Shown here one piece after another: positions 55,948 through 64,000 of a DNA stretch of 64,000 bases (within the stretch, counting starts at the first letter, position 1; every line of letters starts with the position of its first letter). The stretch lies in assembly GCA_945878975.1 (NCBI GenBank), contig CAMCUM010000006.1, positions 1 to 64,000 on the forward strand, written 5' to 3'. Source of the stretch: Legionella genomosp. 1. Lineage in GTDB: Bacteria; Pseudomonadota; Gammaproteobacteria; Legionellales; Legionellaceae. The notes below the pieces were generated by a model, which saw only the letters and a program-made list of their open reading frames with translations, did no database searches and was not told the origin of the DNA. Position numbers and translations under genes: made by a program.

Positions 55948-55963
55948 GTGCACCCAATATGAT

Positions 55964-58900
55964 TTATTTCTCGTTGGTTAATGCTAGGCTCTTGCTGTTA
56001 GGATTACTCGAATAAGCACGTAAAATATCTTTGATTAAATTATCAACCACAGATAGCTTGACCTCTTCTTCAACAAACCCACCACCGGCTTTCAGGCGAT
56101 TCAAACGCTCGGATAGTTCTTTGGTCACCGTCCCATTTGGAAATAAAGACGCCAAAAACCGTCGCGCTTCTGCTGGACCAATATGCCGGTACAATTGATT
56201 ACGCACTGTCGCATCTTCCGCTGTGGTACTAAATGCCCATAATTCTATCGGACCTAACGTCAAAGTGAGCAATTGTATATTAATTCCCGCCTTGGTTGCA
56301 AATTGTGCTAAAAAAGTAGCACCACCATGCCTCGGACCATGCACCTGAGTCCGTAAAGCTGTTCTCGCGGTATCACTTAAACCAAATATTTGACAAGTTT
56401 TATCCATCGTTTGCGCAGGACCCGCATCCATGATAAAGATCGAAGTTGCAAAATCAATCATGATGGAATCAAAATCATCCAAAGATTGCGATAAAAGAGA
56501 AATTTGTACATTCCATTTTCGGCCTTCGCGCATGTCTACGATCACTTGGTCGCGTACTGCAGAAGACTTTGAAGTACGATGGAATTCATCATACACAATT
56601 CGCTTTGGATCCTCGCGAATTTCACTCACTCGTTGCTTATGGTAAGGCTTATATTGCGCTGGAATATTCGTCATACTTTCTTCTGTCAAGTAATAATGAC
56701 GGGCCAATATATATCGTGCCAGCATATACATAACAGAGGTTTGACGGTCCGCAGCTTCCCCACCACTTTTCGCAACTTCATCTAAATCAAGGGACACCAC
56801 ACGTGCATCCCCAATATCAAATGCCGTAACACGCGATAAAATAGGATATTCGCGAACCGCACCAGAAATCATGCGCGAAAACGAATTAATCAAAGACTCG
56901 CCCGTGGGCGCAGTCACTTTTTCATATAAATCTTCAATAGACGGTATCCGGCAAATGGATGCCGCATCTGCAAGCAAAGGCATAGCATAGCGTTGCGCTA
57001 ACATTGCTTCATGCACAAACCCTGCAGAATACAGAGCGTCTGTCACTTCCCACCAAGTGGATTTTGAGTCACGCACAAAGCCAATTTCATCTAGAATACT
57101 ATCAATAAACTCTTCTACACCCACTGCGTAAGGTGCAGGCTTGGCATCATCCGCCATAGCTTTATAGGCTTCATCCACGACCATCCCAATAAGATCTGGC
57201 ATCGCGTCATAGGGTTTAATGGCCCCCAAAGGTGTCGTTAATAATGTTAAGAAATTAACCAAAAAGGACCGCTCTGCCGCGGTAGGGAAACGACAACCTA
57301 ATTGTGTATCAAAGGGATTGATAGAATATTCAGGCGTCATACGCAAGCGATGATACGCAACCAAATGACGATCTTCTGGTTGCAAAGCTTCTTTTAACAA
57401 AGAAATCAAACCCGAACTCGATGGACCGATATCAATAATGGCAATTCGGGGTAAGCGTGTTAATCCGCCAGATAAACACAACGCCAAATTCTGCGCACTC
57501 GACAAAACTGACTTACCCGAACCAGGCCGTGCATACACCAAATCAATCCAGGTGGTTTGCTGACTAGAGCCAGGTTGAAACGGCCATAATTTCCCATCAG
57601 GAGAACGCAACAATAAGGCGCCTACGTCCCATGGCGAGGCTGGGCGTGTAATGGGCAGCATCTTTATGACTGCTGACAAAGGTGCCACCGTCGGCACAGC
57701 TGGACTATTTGTGGTTGCTGCCAACATGGATGCAGCAAACCCTGCGAAAGGATCTCCGCAAATTTCAGATACGTCGGTACTCCCCCACCCTTGAACAGCT
57801 TTCACTAATTCCGATGCACGCCTCCGCAGCAAATCCTCTTCCTTTGCATTGGCCCAGGTTGAGAGCACCACTCGTAGGCGTACGATGGATTCATCTGTAT
57901 TCAAACTAATGTATTTTAATAAACTCACTGCATCAGCGATCAAACGATTTTGGGGCGAGGAAAAACTTAAAATCGCCGAAAGCAACCCTTTTAATCCAAC
58001 GGTGTTTAATGAGTCGGAATCAACAAAGTAGGACATGCGCCATGGCACATGCGTAGGGAGCATCCGCGCAAATAATTGCGAAAAAGGACGCACTTCTTTG
58101 GGAAACAAATCAATATAAACAGTGGAGTACAATTTATCACCCACCTGCACAGTCCGACGATCTAAAATCGTTGCGTCTCGTGGAATCACTTGCTTAGCCA
58201 AAGGCGGCCACAATAAATCAGAAGGATCACCCGCAAAATCATTGATTTCGCTCACGCCAATACTGTCTCCAGGTAAAGTCGCTTTCCAATCAATCGAGGT
58301 AAAATCGGGATCAGCGGTCATACGTATCGCATGCACGGCTTCATGAACATTCACAAGCCTTGCTAACAAATGATACTGATCCAAATCATTGAGAATAGAT
58401 CGAACATAAGCAGTATGCGTGTCTCTTATTTCTGGGATCGCTGCAAAAACATTTTGTGAGTGTAGAAATGGGGGTATTTTTTCTTCGCGAATCATTTTGA
58501 TTTTATTTTTCACAGAAACCTTTAATTGTTCCGCTGGCAAATTAAATGGTCGCGTGAAAAGAACAAAATAGAGATGTTCTTCAGAGCAATATTTCGCAAT
58601 ATGTGAGGATCGTTCGTTAAACAAATCATTCAAATCTAATTTCAAACGATCTGCTGTTTCACGGGCAGGACGATAAACCGCTTCAATATTACTTTTGATA
58701 TTTTCTTTATCATGAGAAAAATAAACTTGCAAAGCATGACCAGAACGCCCCATTGCACCCTGCAATGAATTGGTCAAGCCTTCCACCAAACGCGCAAACT
58801 CCTCATCACCAGCCAAGGATGTCACGCCTTCAATACGAATCACAGACAGCAAAGAACCATCATGATTCACTAAGACTGTCGGGCTATCAGCCGTTTCTAA

Positions 58901-58996
58901 TTCACAATAAGACGCACACGTTTGTTTTAAAGAAACACTCATCCAGGCAAAAAATGTCTCAATCCCCCCAAAAAAAGATTCTGCCCACGTTGCCAT
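55964..58996 (-). CDS. icmB: Type IVB secretion ATPase IcmB/DotO
   Basis: VirB4-like ATPase at the cytoplasmic base of the Dot/Icm system. The 1010 residues match the family (Legionella about 1009). Walker A is ARPGSGKSVLSS with Lys495; Walker B lies in PKRIVYDEFHRTSKSS; MREGRKWNVQISLLSQSLDD is the motor's sensor region. The N-terminal half is the regulatory and membrane-proximal domain. It follows icmJ after a 141-base gap that has no gene, and precedes the 970-residue unknown after 16 bases. Confidence 0.96.
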   Translation of the reverse strand: MATWAESFFGGIETFFAWMSVSLKQTCASYCELETADSPTVLVNHDGSLLSVIRIEGVTSLAGDEEFARLVEGLTNSLQGAMGRSGHALQVYFSHDKENIKSNIEAVYRPARETADRLKLDLNDLFNERSSHIAKYCSEEHLYFVLFTRPFNLPAEQLKVSVKNKIKMIREEKIPPFLHSQNVFAAIPEIRDTHTAYVRSILNDLDQYHLLARLVNVHEAVHAIRMTADPDFTSIDWKATLPGDSIGVSEINDFAGDPSDLLWPPLAKQVIPRDATILDRRTVQVGDKLYSTVYIDLFPKEVRPFSQLFARMLPTHVPWRMSYFVDSDSLNTVGLKGLLSAILSFSSPQNRLIADAVSLLKYISLNTDESIVRLRVVLSTWANAKEEDLLRRRASELVKAVQGWGSTDVSEICGDPFAGFAASMLAATTNSPAVPTVAPLSAVIKMLPITRPASPWDVGALLLRSPDGKLWPFQPGSSQQTTWIDLVYARPGSGKSVLSSAQNLALCLSGGLTRLPRIAIIDIGPSSSGLISLLKEALQPEDRHLVAYHRLRMTPEYSINPFDTQLGCRFPTAAERSFLVNFLTLLTTPLGAIKPYDAMPDLIGMVVDEAYKAMADDAKPAPYAVGVEEFIDSILDEIGFVRDSKSTWWEVTDALYSAGFVHEAMLAQRYAMPLLADAASICRIPSIEDLYEKVTAPTGESLINSFSRMISGAVREYPILSRVTAFDIGDARVVSLDLDEVAKSGGEAADRQTSVMYMLARYILARHYYLTEESMTNIPAQYKPYHKQRVSEIREDPKRIVYDEFHRTSKSSAVRDQVIVDMREGRKWNVQISLLSQSLDDFDSIMIDFATSIFIMDAGPAQTMDKTCQIFGLSDTARTALRTQVHGPRHGGATFLAQFATKAGINIQLLTLTLGPIELWAFSTTAEDATVRNQLYRHIGPAEARRFLASLFPNGTVTKELSERLNRLKAGGGFVEEEVKLSVVDNLIKDILRAYSSNPNSKSLALTNEK

Positions 58997-59137
58997 TTTT
59001 CACTCTCCGTTTATATCAATTTACCCAGGGTCGCCTATCCGAGTCGCAACCATCAGGGAGAGGATGTTGTGGTACATATACTTATCGCGAACGAACTTTC
59101 AGCTTTTACCGAAAACCCATTTGTAACAAGTATCATC

Positions 59138-59785
59138 CTACGAAGCCTCATTTGTTTCAGCAATTTCCTGCAATGCATTCGCTGCCCAAGATTCAATTTG
59201 GATCCTAAATCGTGCTCTAGAAGGTAATAAGCGAACACCCGACATCAATTGAGTTAATTTCTCAGGAGCAATGGTACCTGAGTCAATCAATAAATGGCCA
59301 AAAATCGCTGGGTCACTGGTCCCTTCTCCAAATTTTTCTTCTACTTGCTGAGATCGAACTTTGAATCCCAGATAGATTGTTTGGGCACTTGCTTTATATC
59401 CAGTATCATTGGTAATAGCACAAAACAGTACATGACATAAGACATTGAGTTCAGCTTGCTCCATTTCGGGAATATACACCAAGGTACCCCCTCCATAACC
59501 CCCAACGCCTACTGACTCTAAAAAAAAACACTGCGCACAAAAACAGCATGCCGTAACTAAATTACTTAATTTGTTGTTATAATAATTACCATCAAGATTG
59601 ATTACATCTTGATATAACTGGGCTTGAAACCCACAAAACTGACAAATATAATGGTCACGTTGCAATACTTTCTTTTCATACAATTGAAACCGAGGATCTA
59701 ATTTTCTGGCAGAATACAAGCGCCAAGCTCCAGGCGAAGCAATAAGCTTCAACTTGGATGCTTGGGGCTGATAGGTGTTGCTCAT
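59138..59785 (-). CDS. icmJ: Type IVB secretion protein IcmJ/DotN
   Basis: Cytoplasmic part of the Dot/Icm coupling complex with DotL. 215 residues. The zinc-binding centre is visible: CQFC at residues 48-51 and a second cysteine cluster, ACCFCAQCFF (80-86), in an HNH-nuclease-like fold (known from DotN structures). QLYQDVINLDGNYYNNKLSN between them matches the family. Three bases separate its ATG from the icmD stop. The C-terminal part ends with ALQEIAETNEAS. Confidence 0.93.
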   Translation of the reverse strand: MSNTYQPQASKLKLIASPGAWRLYSARKLDPRFQLYEKKVLQRDHYICQFCGFQAQLYQDVINLDGNYYNNKLSNLVTACCFCAQCFFLESVGVGGYGGGTLVYIPEMEQAELNVLCHVLFCAITNDTGYKASAQTIYLGFKVRSQQVEEKFGEGTSDPAIFGHLLIDSGTIAPEKLTQLMSGVRLLPSRARFRIQIESWAANALQEIAETNEAS

Positions 59786-59787
59786 TA

Positions 59788-60180
59788 TTAAGACTTAGAA
59801 ATAGACGTACCAGAAGCACCTGCTGTTTGCCCGCCTCCAGAAAAAATAGTATTTCCAACTGCTGAAAAGATAGTGGGGAGAAATAACAATGCAGCCGCAA
59901 TCAACACTTGTGAAATAGGTTTTCCGACCGGTGTTTGAGAAGGATTTTCTTTATGTTGTTTAAACTGCAAAATAGCTGCGACGGCGAAACCTAGTCCCGC
60001 AATATAGGACAAAGCAGTAACCGCTGCACCAACATCTCCGAAAGTCTTCGTCAAAGCTTGCGCCATCGTTCCTAATGATTCATCACCAGCATATGCAACA
60101 GTTGTTCCTGCTAATACAGCAACACTCAGTCCAATTTTTTTCGCAATTCCGGGCAATTTAGCCGGCAATTTTTTTTTCAT
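59788..60180 (-). CDS. icmD: Type IVB secretion protein IcmD/DotP
   Basis: Small inner-membrane or periplasmic Dot/Icm component, 130 residues. It has a signal-like first segment (IGLSVAVLAGTTVAYAGDES) and two more hydrophobic segments (TALSYIAGLGFAVAAILQF and ISQVLIAAALLFLPTIFSA), with the family stretch QFKQHKENPSQTPVGKPISQ between. The Gly/Ser-rich C-terminus is typical. The gap to icmC is 65 bases without a gene. Confidence 0.93.
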   Translation of the reverse strand: MKKKLPAKLPGIAKKIGLSVAVLAGTTVAYAGDESLGTMAQALTKTFGDVGAAVTALSYIAGLGFAVAAILQFKQHKENPSQTPVGKPISQVLIAAALLFLPTIFSAVGNTIFSGGGQTAGASGTSISKS

Positions 60181-60245
60181 GATATGATCTCCTTCACTTT
60201 TATGAACTACCTAACTTAGATAGTACAACAGCCTATCTTCAATGT

Positions 60246-60800
60246 TCAAGTACCAAATAAAGTATTATGAAATACTTCCAACGTACCAATAATATTCATT
60301 GCCAATACTCCGCCAAACACATGCATAAATCCCTTGCCAACTGTACCAGGTTGCCCCCCTTGTCCAGAAGCACTGCGCGCTATCAAAAGCCATCCCCGCA
60401 GAAAGGCAACCAAACCGATCACTTGAATGATTGTCGCCAAAGCAGGACCTACTGCACTGTCTGTGCCAAAAATACTACCTAGAATAGGTGTGCTGGCACT
60501 CATAGGGGCATAAGCTAACACCGAACTATAGCCAAAAGTAGAATTCATTATCACTTCAAAGGCCGTGGGGTAATACAATAACATCGCAGAAACCACGAGA
60601 TAGATGGCCCCCTCTTTCGCGCCACCCACCCCCATACTACTGCGTTGTTCCCCATGTATTTTCATCGCGACGATTGCTTTGATGCCAAAGGCAATACCCA
60701 TCAAATAGGATGCGCCTGTCAGCATATATTCAACAGATATCAGGTTATTAGCCAGATTTACGAGAACATTCGTAGCTCCGGAATACCATGTTTCGCTCAT
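60246..60800 (-). CDS. icmC: Type IVB secretion protein IcmC/DotE
   Basis: Multi-pass inner-membrane protein of the Dot/Icm system, 184 residues with four hydrophobic segments (around 18-42, 65-84, 118-140 and 160-178). The segment LMGIAFGIKAIVAMKIHGEQ and RSASGQGGQPGTVGKGFMHV match the IcmC/IcmV/DotV-like family. It is related to IcmD in topology. It lies 16 bases after icmG. Confidence 0.92.
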   Translation of the reverse strand: MSETWYSGATNVLVNLANNLISVEYMLTGASYLMGIAFGIKAIVAMKIHGEQRSSMGVGGAKEGAIYLVVSAMLLYYPTAFEVIMNSTFGYSSVLAYAPMSASTPILGSIFGTDSAVGPALATIIQVIGLVAFLRGWLLIARSASGQGGQPGTVGKGFMHVFGGVLAMNIIGTLEVFHNTLFGT

Positions 60801-60816
60801 TGCATCATCCTATGGA

Positions 60817-61674
60817 TTATGAGTCCGCCAGACTATATGTGATAGTCCGTCCCGAGCTGGTCAGAACCTGACTATTGCTGGTATCAACATAACGTACAAC
60901 CCCGTAATCCGGAACAGCGGTTCCTTGAGTGACCGTTAAGGTTTGTCCTTCCGTATTGACCAACCACGCACGCCCAGGGATCATGGCTTGCACAAAATAT
61001 TGCGCCAAACGCGGCGGCTGCATAGCAACGCTCCTAGCCACCGTTTTCATTTGTAATTGCTTCATTTGCTCAGCCAAACCTGAACCCAGTTTTGCTTCAT
61101 TGGTCACCGTAGCGGCCAACTGTGACAATTGATTATTCAACGCTCTTAGATTCTCTGCAATATTACTGACATTACTGGTTAAACTCGACATTTGCGTAGA
61201 CAATGCATTCACCTGAGCTTGCAGATCTGACTGCATTTTATCCAAATTACGATAATTGTCTTGCTGCGCAGTCGTATTGTGACTCTTTGCTTGCGGTTTT
61301 AAGATAACATGATTACTACGCGCCACCGGCACTGAGCTTTTAGGATACGTGGCCACAACGGGCGCTATCTTTTCACTGCGTTTTTCCACCAAATGACCGG
61401 CCGTGCATTTATAAATGACGCCACCACACAATAAAACCACTATCACAATCAGAGAGATGCGCACCACAAAATTTTGTTTCACTATCTCCAACACAGGTTG
61501 AATGGTTTCTAATATTTTTGAAATATTGGGAGTGGATACAGATTTTTTAGGCTTGGTTTCTGCGGGAGCTGACTCAGAAGGGGTCGTCTGAGACTCACTC
61601 ATTAATGAACTATAGTCTTCGCCTTCTGGCGCAAAATGATATTCATCATCATCAATTTTTTCATCATCGCTCAT
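60817..61674 (-). CDS. icmG: Type IVB secretion protein IcmG/DotF
   Basis: Bitopic inner-membrane protein of 285 residues. The acidic cytoplasmic N-terminus (SDDEKIDDDEYHFAPEGED) is followed by one membrane helix (ISLIVIVVLLCGGVIYKC, about 75-92), a periplasmic coiled coil (LDKMQSDLQAQVNALSTQMS) and a beta-rich C-terminal domain. DotF interacts with DotG and was proposed to contact substrates. Its ATG overlaps the icmE TGA by ATGA. Confidence 0.92.
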   Translation of the reverse strand: MSDDEKIDDDEYHFAPEGEDYSSLMSESQTTPSESAPAETKPKKSVSTPNISKILETIQPVLEIVKQNFVVRISLIVIVVLLCGGVIYKCTAGHLVEKRSEKIAPVVATYPKSSVPVARSNHVILKPQAKSHNTTAQQDNYRNLDKMQSDLQAQVNALSTQMSSLTSNVSNIAENLRALNNQLSQLAATVTNEAKLGSGLAEQMKQLQMKTVARSVAMQPPRLAQYFVQAMIPGRAWLVNTEGQTLTVTQGTAVPDYGVVRYVDTSNSQVLTSSGRTITYSLADS

Positions 61675-64000
61675 ATTGTTCTCACTATTTTAACATCTTG
61701 AGTAAATAAGATTCCTACTCCTGTACCTGAATATATCTCTACGGTAATAGGACGGGACATATTTTGTTGCGCAACTTGTCCCCACGCTTTACCAACAGCA
61801 GCCAAGCCAATGACAGCATTTTCCATCGCCGAGCGACCGATGCCATTTTGTACGGTAGTCTGTTGGGTACCACCCGTACCGCCTACTGTAATGGTCGTAT
61901 CAGCTGATTGGAATGCATTACCAAAACCCTCTAAGAAAGTCGAAGCAAATAATGCACCATAACGACTCAAATAATGATGATCTGTTTCACTCGATAAAGC
62001 AGTGCGCGCAGTATTAGGATCGATAGCAAATGCGGATATACCAATTGTTTTTGGCGCACCTGGAATAGACATCGAATTAAATGAAATCACCATTTTTTCA
62101 GCATTAGAAGGTAAATTAAAGCTACCTATCAATTTGCTTCCTTTCAATGCCCCAGACACGATGGTAGCTAAAATAGGTCCTGGCTCATCCGAGTTTATAG
62201 AAGTATCCATGACCGCAAACATGATATCTCCCATCTTAATATTCGTCTCTTCAGCACCTACTTCAAGCGCATTTGTTGTTGCACCAGGGAGTCCTCCTGC
62301 AAGCGCTGGCGATCCAACCTTGGCCTCAGTCGTAGCCGCTGTACCCGCTACATAGCTTTGCTGAATTGTGACTTTCCACGATTGCAACAATTGACCAGCT
62401 GCTGTATTCATGGTGCTCGTACGTTGTTGAACTTTTTGTTGATATTTTTGGTCCGCCATTTGTACCTTTTGACGTGCAAGAATTTTTTCTAGATTTTTTG
62501 CATTATCTGCTTGTAATTGCGCATTTTTATTAGTGGCCGCTCCTGGAGCACCTGGAATAGATGGAAACGCTTGCTCTGAAGCGGGTTTGTTAGCTGCCAA
62601 ATCATCTAATCCTGCTAATGCAGAAGTACGTGCAGAAAATCCTGCGGCTTGTATCTCTTCATTGGAATATCCCGCAGCTTTCAACTCTGCAGCACTCATA
62701 CCCGCCGTCTTCATATCCGCTGCCGTAAATCCAGCTGCTTTCAAATCTGCAGCAACATATCCTGCAGATTTTAATTCAGCTGCAGTAAAACCAGCCGTTT
62801 TCATATCAGCTGCAGAAAACCCTGCTGTTTTCAGATCTGTTGCGGAAAATCCAGCGTCTTTTAAAGCTGAGGCATCATAACCCACCGCTTTGAGCTCTCC
62901 CGCAGAAAACCCTGCTGCACGCAAATCCTTGGCAGAAAAACCAGCCGTTTTCATATCAGACGCTGAAAATCCTGAGTTTTTAAGCTCAGCCGCAGTAAAT
63001 CCTGCCTCTTTTAAATCCAAAGCCGAATACCCCGCAGCTTTCATCGCAGCAGCGCTACATCCTAATTGTTGTTTGATGACCGCAGCGCTCGCGCCCAAAC
63101 GTCGTGCTGCTCTCAACATCTCTGGATTACAGCCCGTCAACCGTCCTGCTGCAATGAGGCCCGCAGGCGTCAAGGCCATACCAACTGATTTCAATTCCTC
63201 AGGCGTAAATCCTGCCGCTAATAGCTGCCCAGGCATAAATCCAGCTTTTGCTAATTCAGACACACCATATCCGGCATTTCTGAGAGCCAAGATCGAACAA
63301 CCTGAAATATCATGAATCCGTTTGGCAGAGACGCCTTTATCGTGCATAGCTTTCAACTGCGCCGGATCACATCCCGCAGTACGCAATTGCTCATTGGAAA
63401 TACCACTATTATCTGAAACAGTCCCAGCTTGTGTAGCAAATTCCGCTGGCGTAAACCCTGCCGCCAATAATTGGTCTCGCGTAAAGCCCGCCTGCATCAT
63501 GTCAGCCAAACCATAACCAGCTTTCTTAAGCACATCTGCCGAACAACCAGCAATATCATGAATGCGCTGAGCAGTGACGCCTTTGTCACGCAATTTTTTC
63601 ACGTTCTCTACATCACAGCCTGCTTTGCTAATCTCAGCATCCCCAACCCCACTTGTATCCAGCTTACCCGCCGCCGCCAACGCTTGTGGGGTCAACTCTC
63701 CCGACTTAAACCCAGCACGCGCCAAATCCGTAGTCGAAAAACCAGCTGCATTCAAAGCACTGGCCGAGCATCCCGCTAACTTCTTAATCATATAGGCACT
63801 CACGCCCGCCAAACGCTGCCTTTTTAATGCTTCCTCGCTGCAACCAGCTTTACGCACATCTTCTTCAGACATCCCTACAGGCAACACCGTCTCAGCTGCG
63901 AAAATATCCGCTGGAGAGAAGCCAGCAGCTGCCAAATCACTGGGGGAAAACCCTGCATTCATCAATGCTCTAGCGCTAAATCCTGCTTTACCCAACTCTT
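61671..64000 (-). CDS. icmE: Type IVB secretion core protein IcmE/DotG (5' end cut by window)
   Basis: VirB10-like protein forming the central channel of the Dot/Icm core complex across both membranes. The frame is open to the right edge, so the N-terminus, including the inner-membrane helix, lies outside. About 460 visible residues are decapeptide-type repeats (AGFSAADLKTAGFSAADMKT style) that fold as a pentapeptide-like helix in DotG. A linker (AQLQADNAKNLEKILARQKV) and the TrbI/VirB10 C-terminal domain (residues about 560-774, with MVISFNSMSIPGAPKTIGIS and the outer-membrane helix region near NAFQSADTT) follow. Overlaps icmG by ATGA. Confidence 0.94.
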   Translation of the reverse strand, partial: ELGKAGFSARALMNAGFSPSDLAAAGFSPADIFAAETVLPVGMSEEDVRKAGCSEEALKRQRLAGVSAYMIKKLAGCSASALNAAGFSTTDLARAGFKSGELTPQALAAAGKLDTSGVGDAEISKAGCDVENVKKLRDKGVTAQRIHDIAGCSADVLKKAGYGLADMMQAGFTRDQLLAAGFTPAEFATQAGTVSDNSGISNEQLRTAGCDPAQLKAMHDKGVSAKRIHDISGCSILALRNAGYGVSELAKAGFMPGQLLAAGFTPEELKSVGMALTPAGLIAAGRLTGCNPEMLRAARRLGASAAVIKQQLGCSAAAMKAAGYSALDLKEAGFTAAELKNSGFSASDMKTAGFSAKDLRAAGFSAGELKAVGYDASALKDAGFSATDLKTAGFSAADMKTAGFTAAELKSAGYVAADLKAAGFTAADMKTAGMSAAELKAAGYSNEEIQAAGFSARTSALAGLDDLAANKPASEQAFPSIPGAPGAATNKNAQLQADNAKNLEKILARQKVQMADQKYQQKVQQRTSTMNTAAGQLLQSWKVTIQQSYVAGTAATTEAKVGSPALAGGLPGATTNALEVGAEETNIKMGDIMFAVMDTSINSDEPGPILATIVSGALKGSKLIGSFNLPSNAEKMVISFNSMSIPGAPKTIGISAFAIDPNTARTALSSETDHHYLSRYGALFASTFLEGFGNAFQSADTTITVGGTGGTQQTTVQNGIGRSAMENAVIGLAAVGKAWGQVAQQNMSRPITVEIYSGTGVGILFTQDVKIVRTI
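62630..63869 (-). repeat. Decapeptide and higher-order repeats in icmE
   Basis: About 62630-63044 is a run of plain decapeptides (AGFSAxDLKx). From 63035 to 63869 the pattern is different: four longer units of 75-82 residues, each opening with a GC[SDN] motif, then a degenerate helix and a second IxGCS motif (for example IHDIAGCSADVLKKAGYG and IHDISGCSILALRNAGYG). Paired cysteines recur at visible residues 52/75, 127/151, 209/233 and 289/313. Confidence 0.8.

Noticed and set aside
62533..63795. Open frames on the plus strand through the icmE repeat region
   Set aside because: They mirror the periodic codons of the decapeptide repeats on the minus strand, lack ribosome binding sites and have low-complexity sequence.
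62630..63869. Possible CRISPR array from the regular 30-base periodicity
   Set aside because: The periodicity is coding (decapeptides of IcmE), units are degenerate and there are no unique spacers or cas genes.

Overview
The window comes from a gammaproteobacterium of the order Legionellales (a Legionella, Coxiella, Aquicella, Berkiella or Rickettsiella-like lineage). The main reason is a Dot/Icm type IVB secretion locus read from the right edge: icmE/dotG (cut by the window end), icmG/dotF, icmC/dotE, icmD/dotP, icmJ/dotN and icmB/dotO on the minus strand, with icmH/dotU and icmF on the plus strand nearby. The housekeeping genes are typical of a Gram-negative cell with lipid A and a BAM complex. 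Intergenic regions are crowded with dispersed palindromic repeats, which fits a host-associated genome. I cannot fix the genus from sequence alone.

Layout. 1-4.4 kb: a minus-strand recA-recX-alaS operon with overlapping genes. 4.5-9.4 kb: acetoacetyl-CoA synthetase, then the methionine ABC importer metN-metI-metQ, meeting a convergent TrpR/YerC-like regulator. 9.4-16.4 kb: accessory-looking region with two tandem secreted papain-like peptidases, a type IV pilin, a BolA-like protein, a twice-frameshifted gene remnant, an APC-type amino-acid transporter, a host-attachment family protein and a small membrane protein with an acidic tail. 16.5-25 kb: mpl, then a ftsK-lolA-yhdP operon with overlapping genes. 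25-34 kb: trxB, two small secreted proteins, a delta-9-type fatty acid desaturase coupled to a TPR-methyltransferase, a dienelactone hydrolase, pncC, and two coiled-coil proteins that are candidate effectors. 34.4-41.7 kb: the envelope cluster uppS-cdsA-rseP-bamA-skp-fabZ-lpxA, lacking dxr, lpxD and lpxB at their usual places. 41.8-46 kb: gpmI, envC and ctpA. 46-49.8 kb: icmH/dotU and icmF. 50-53 kb: a three-gene operon coding for a PLP decarboxylase, an ATP-grasp ligase and a PqqD-like protein. 53-64 kb: an unrecognised 970-residue protein directly behind icmB, then the rest of the dot/icm genes.

The most interesting part is 50.0-56.0 kb. There the dot/icm operon is followed by a large protein of unknown family with an acidic C-terminal patch of the kind seen in Dot/Icm substrates. 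Next comes a separately promoted operon of a PqqD-like protein carrying four tandem decapeptide repeats, an ATP-grasp enzyme and a fold-III PLP decarboxylase. This combination looks like a small biosynthetic system in which an amino acid is ligated to a carrier or peptide and decarboxylated. It has its own promoter and a perfect palindrome at the predicted transcription start.

At least three dispersed repeat families occur: a REP-like family built on GTAGCCTGG...CCCGGG, a MITE-like family with ends GTCTGTTGACAATT, and a fold-back element. One REP-like copy sits in frame inside the start of recX. I saw no rRNA, tRNA, CRISPR array, transposase or integrase gene.
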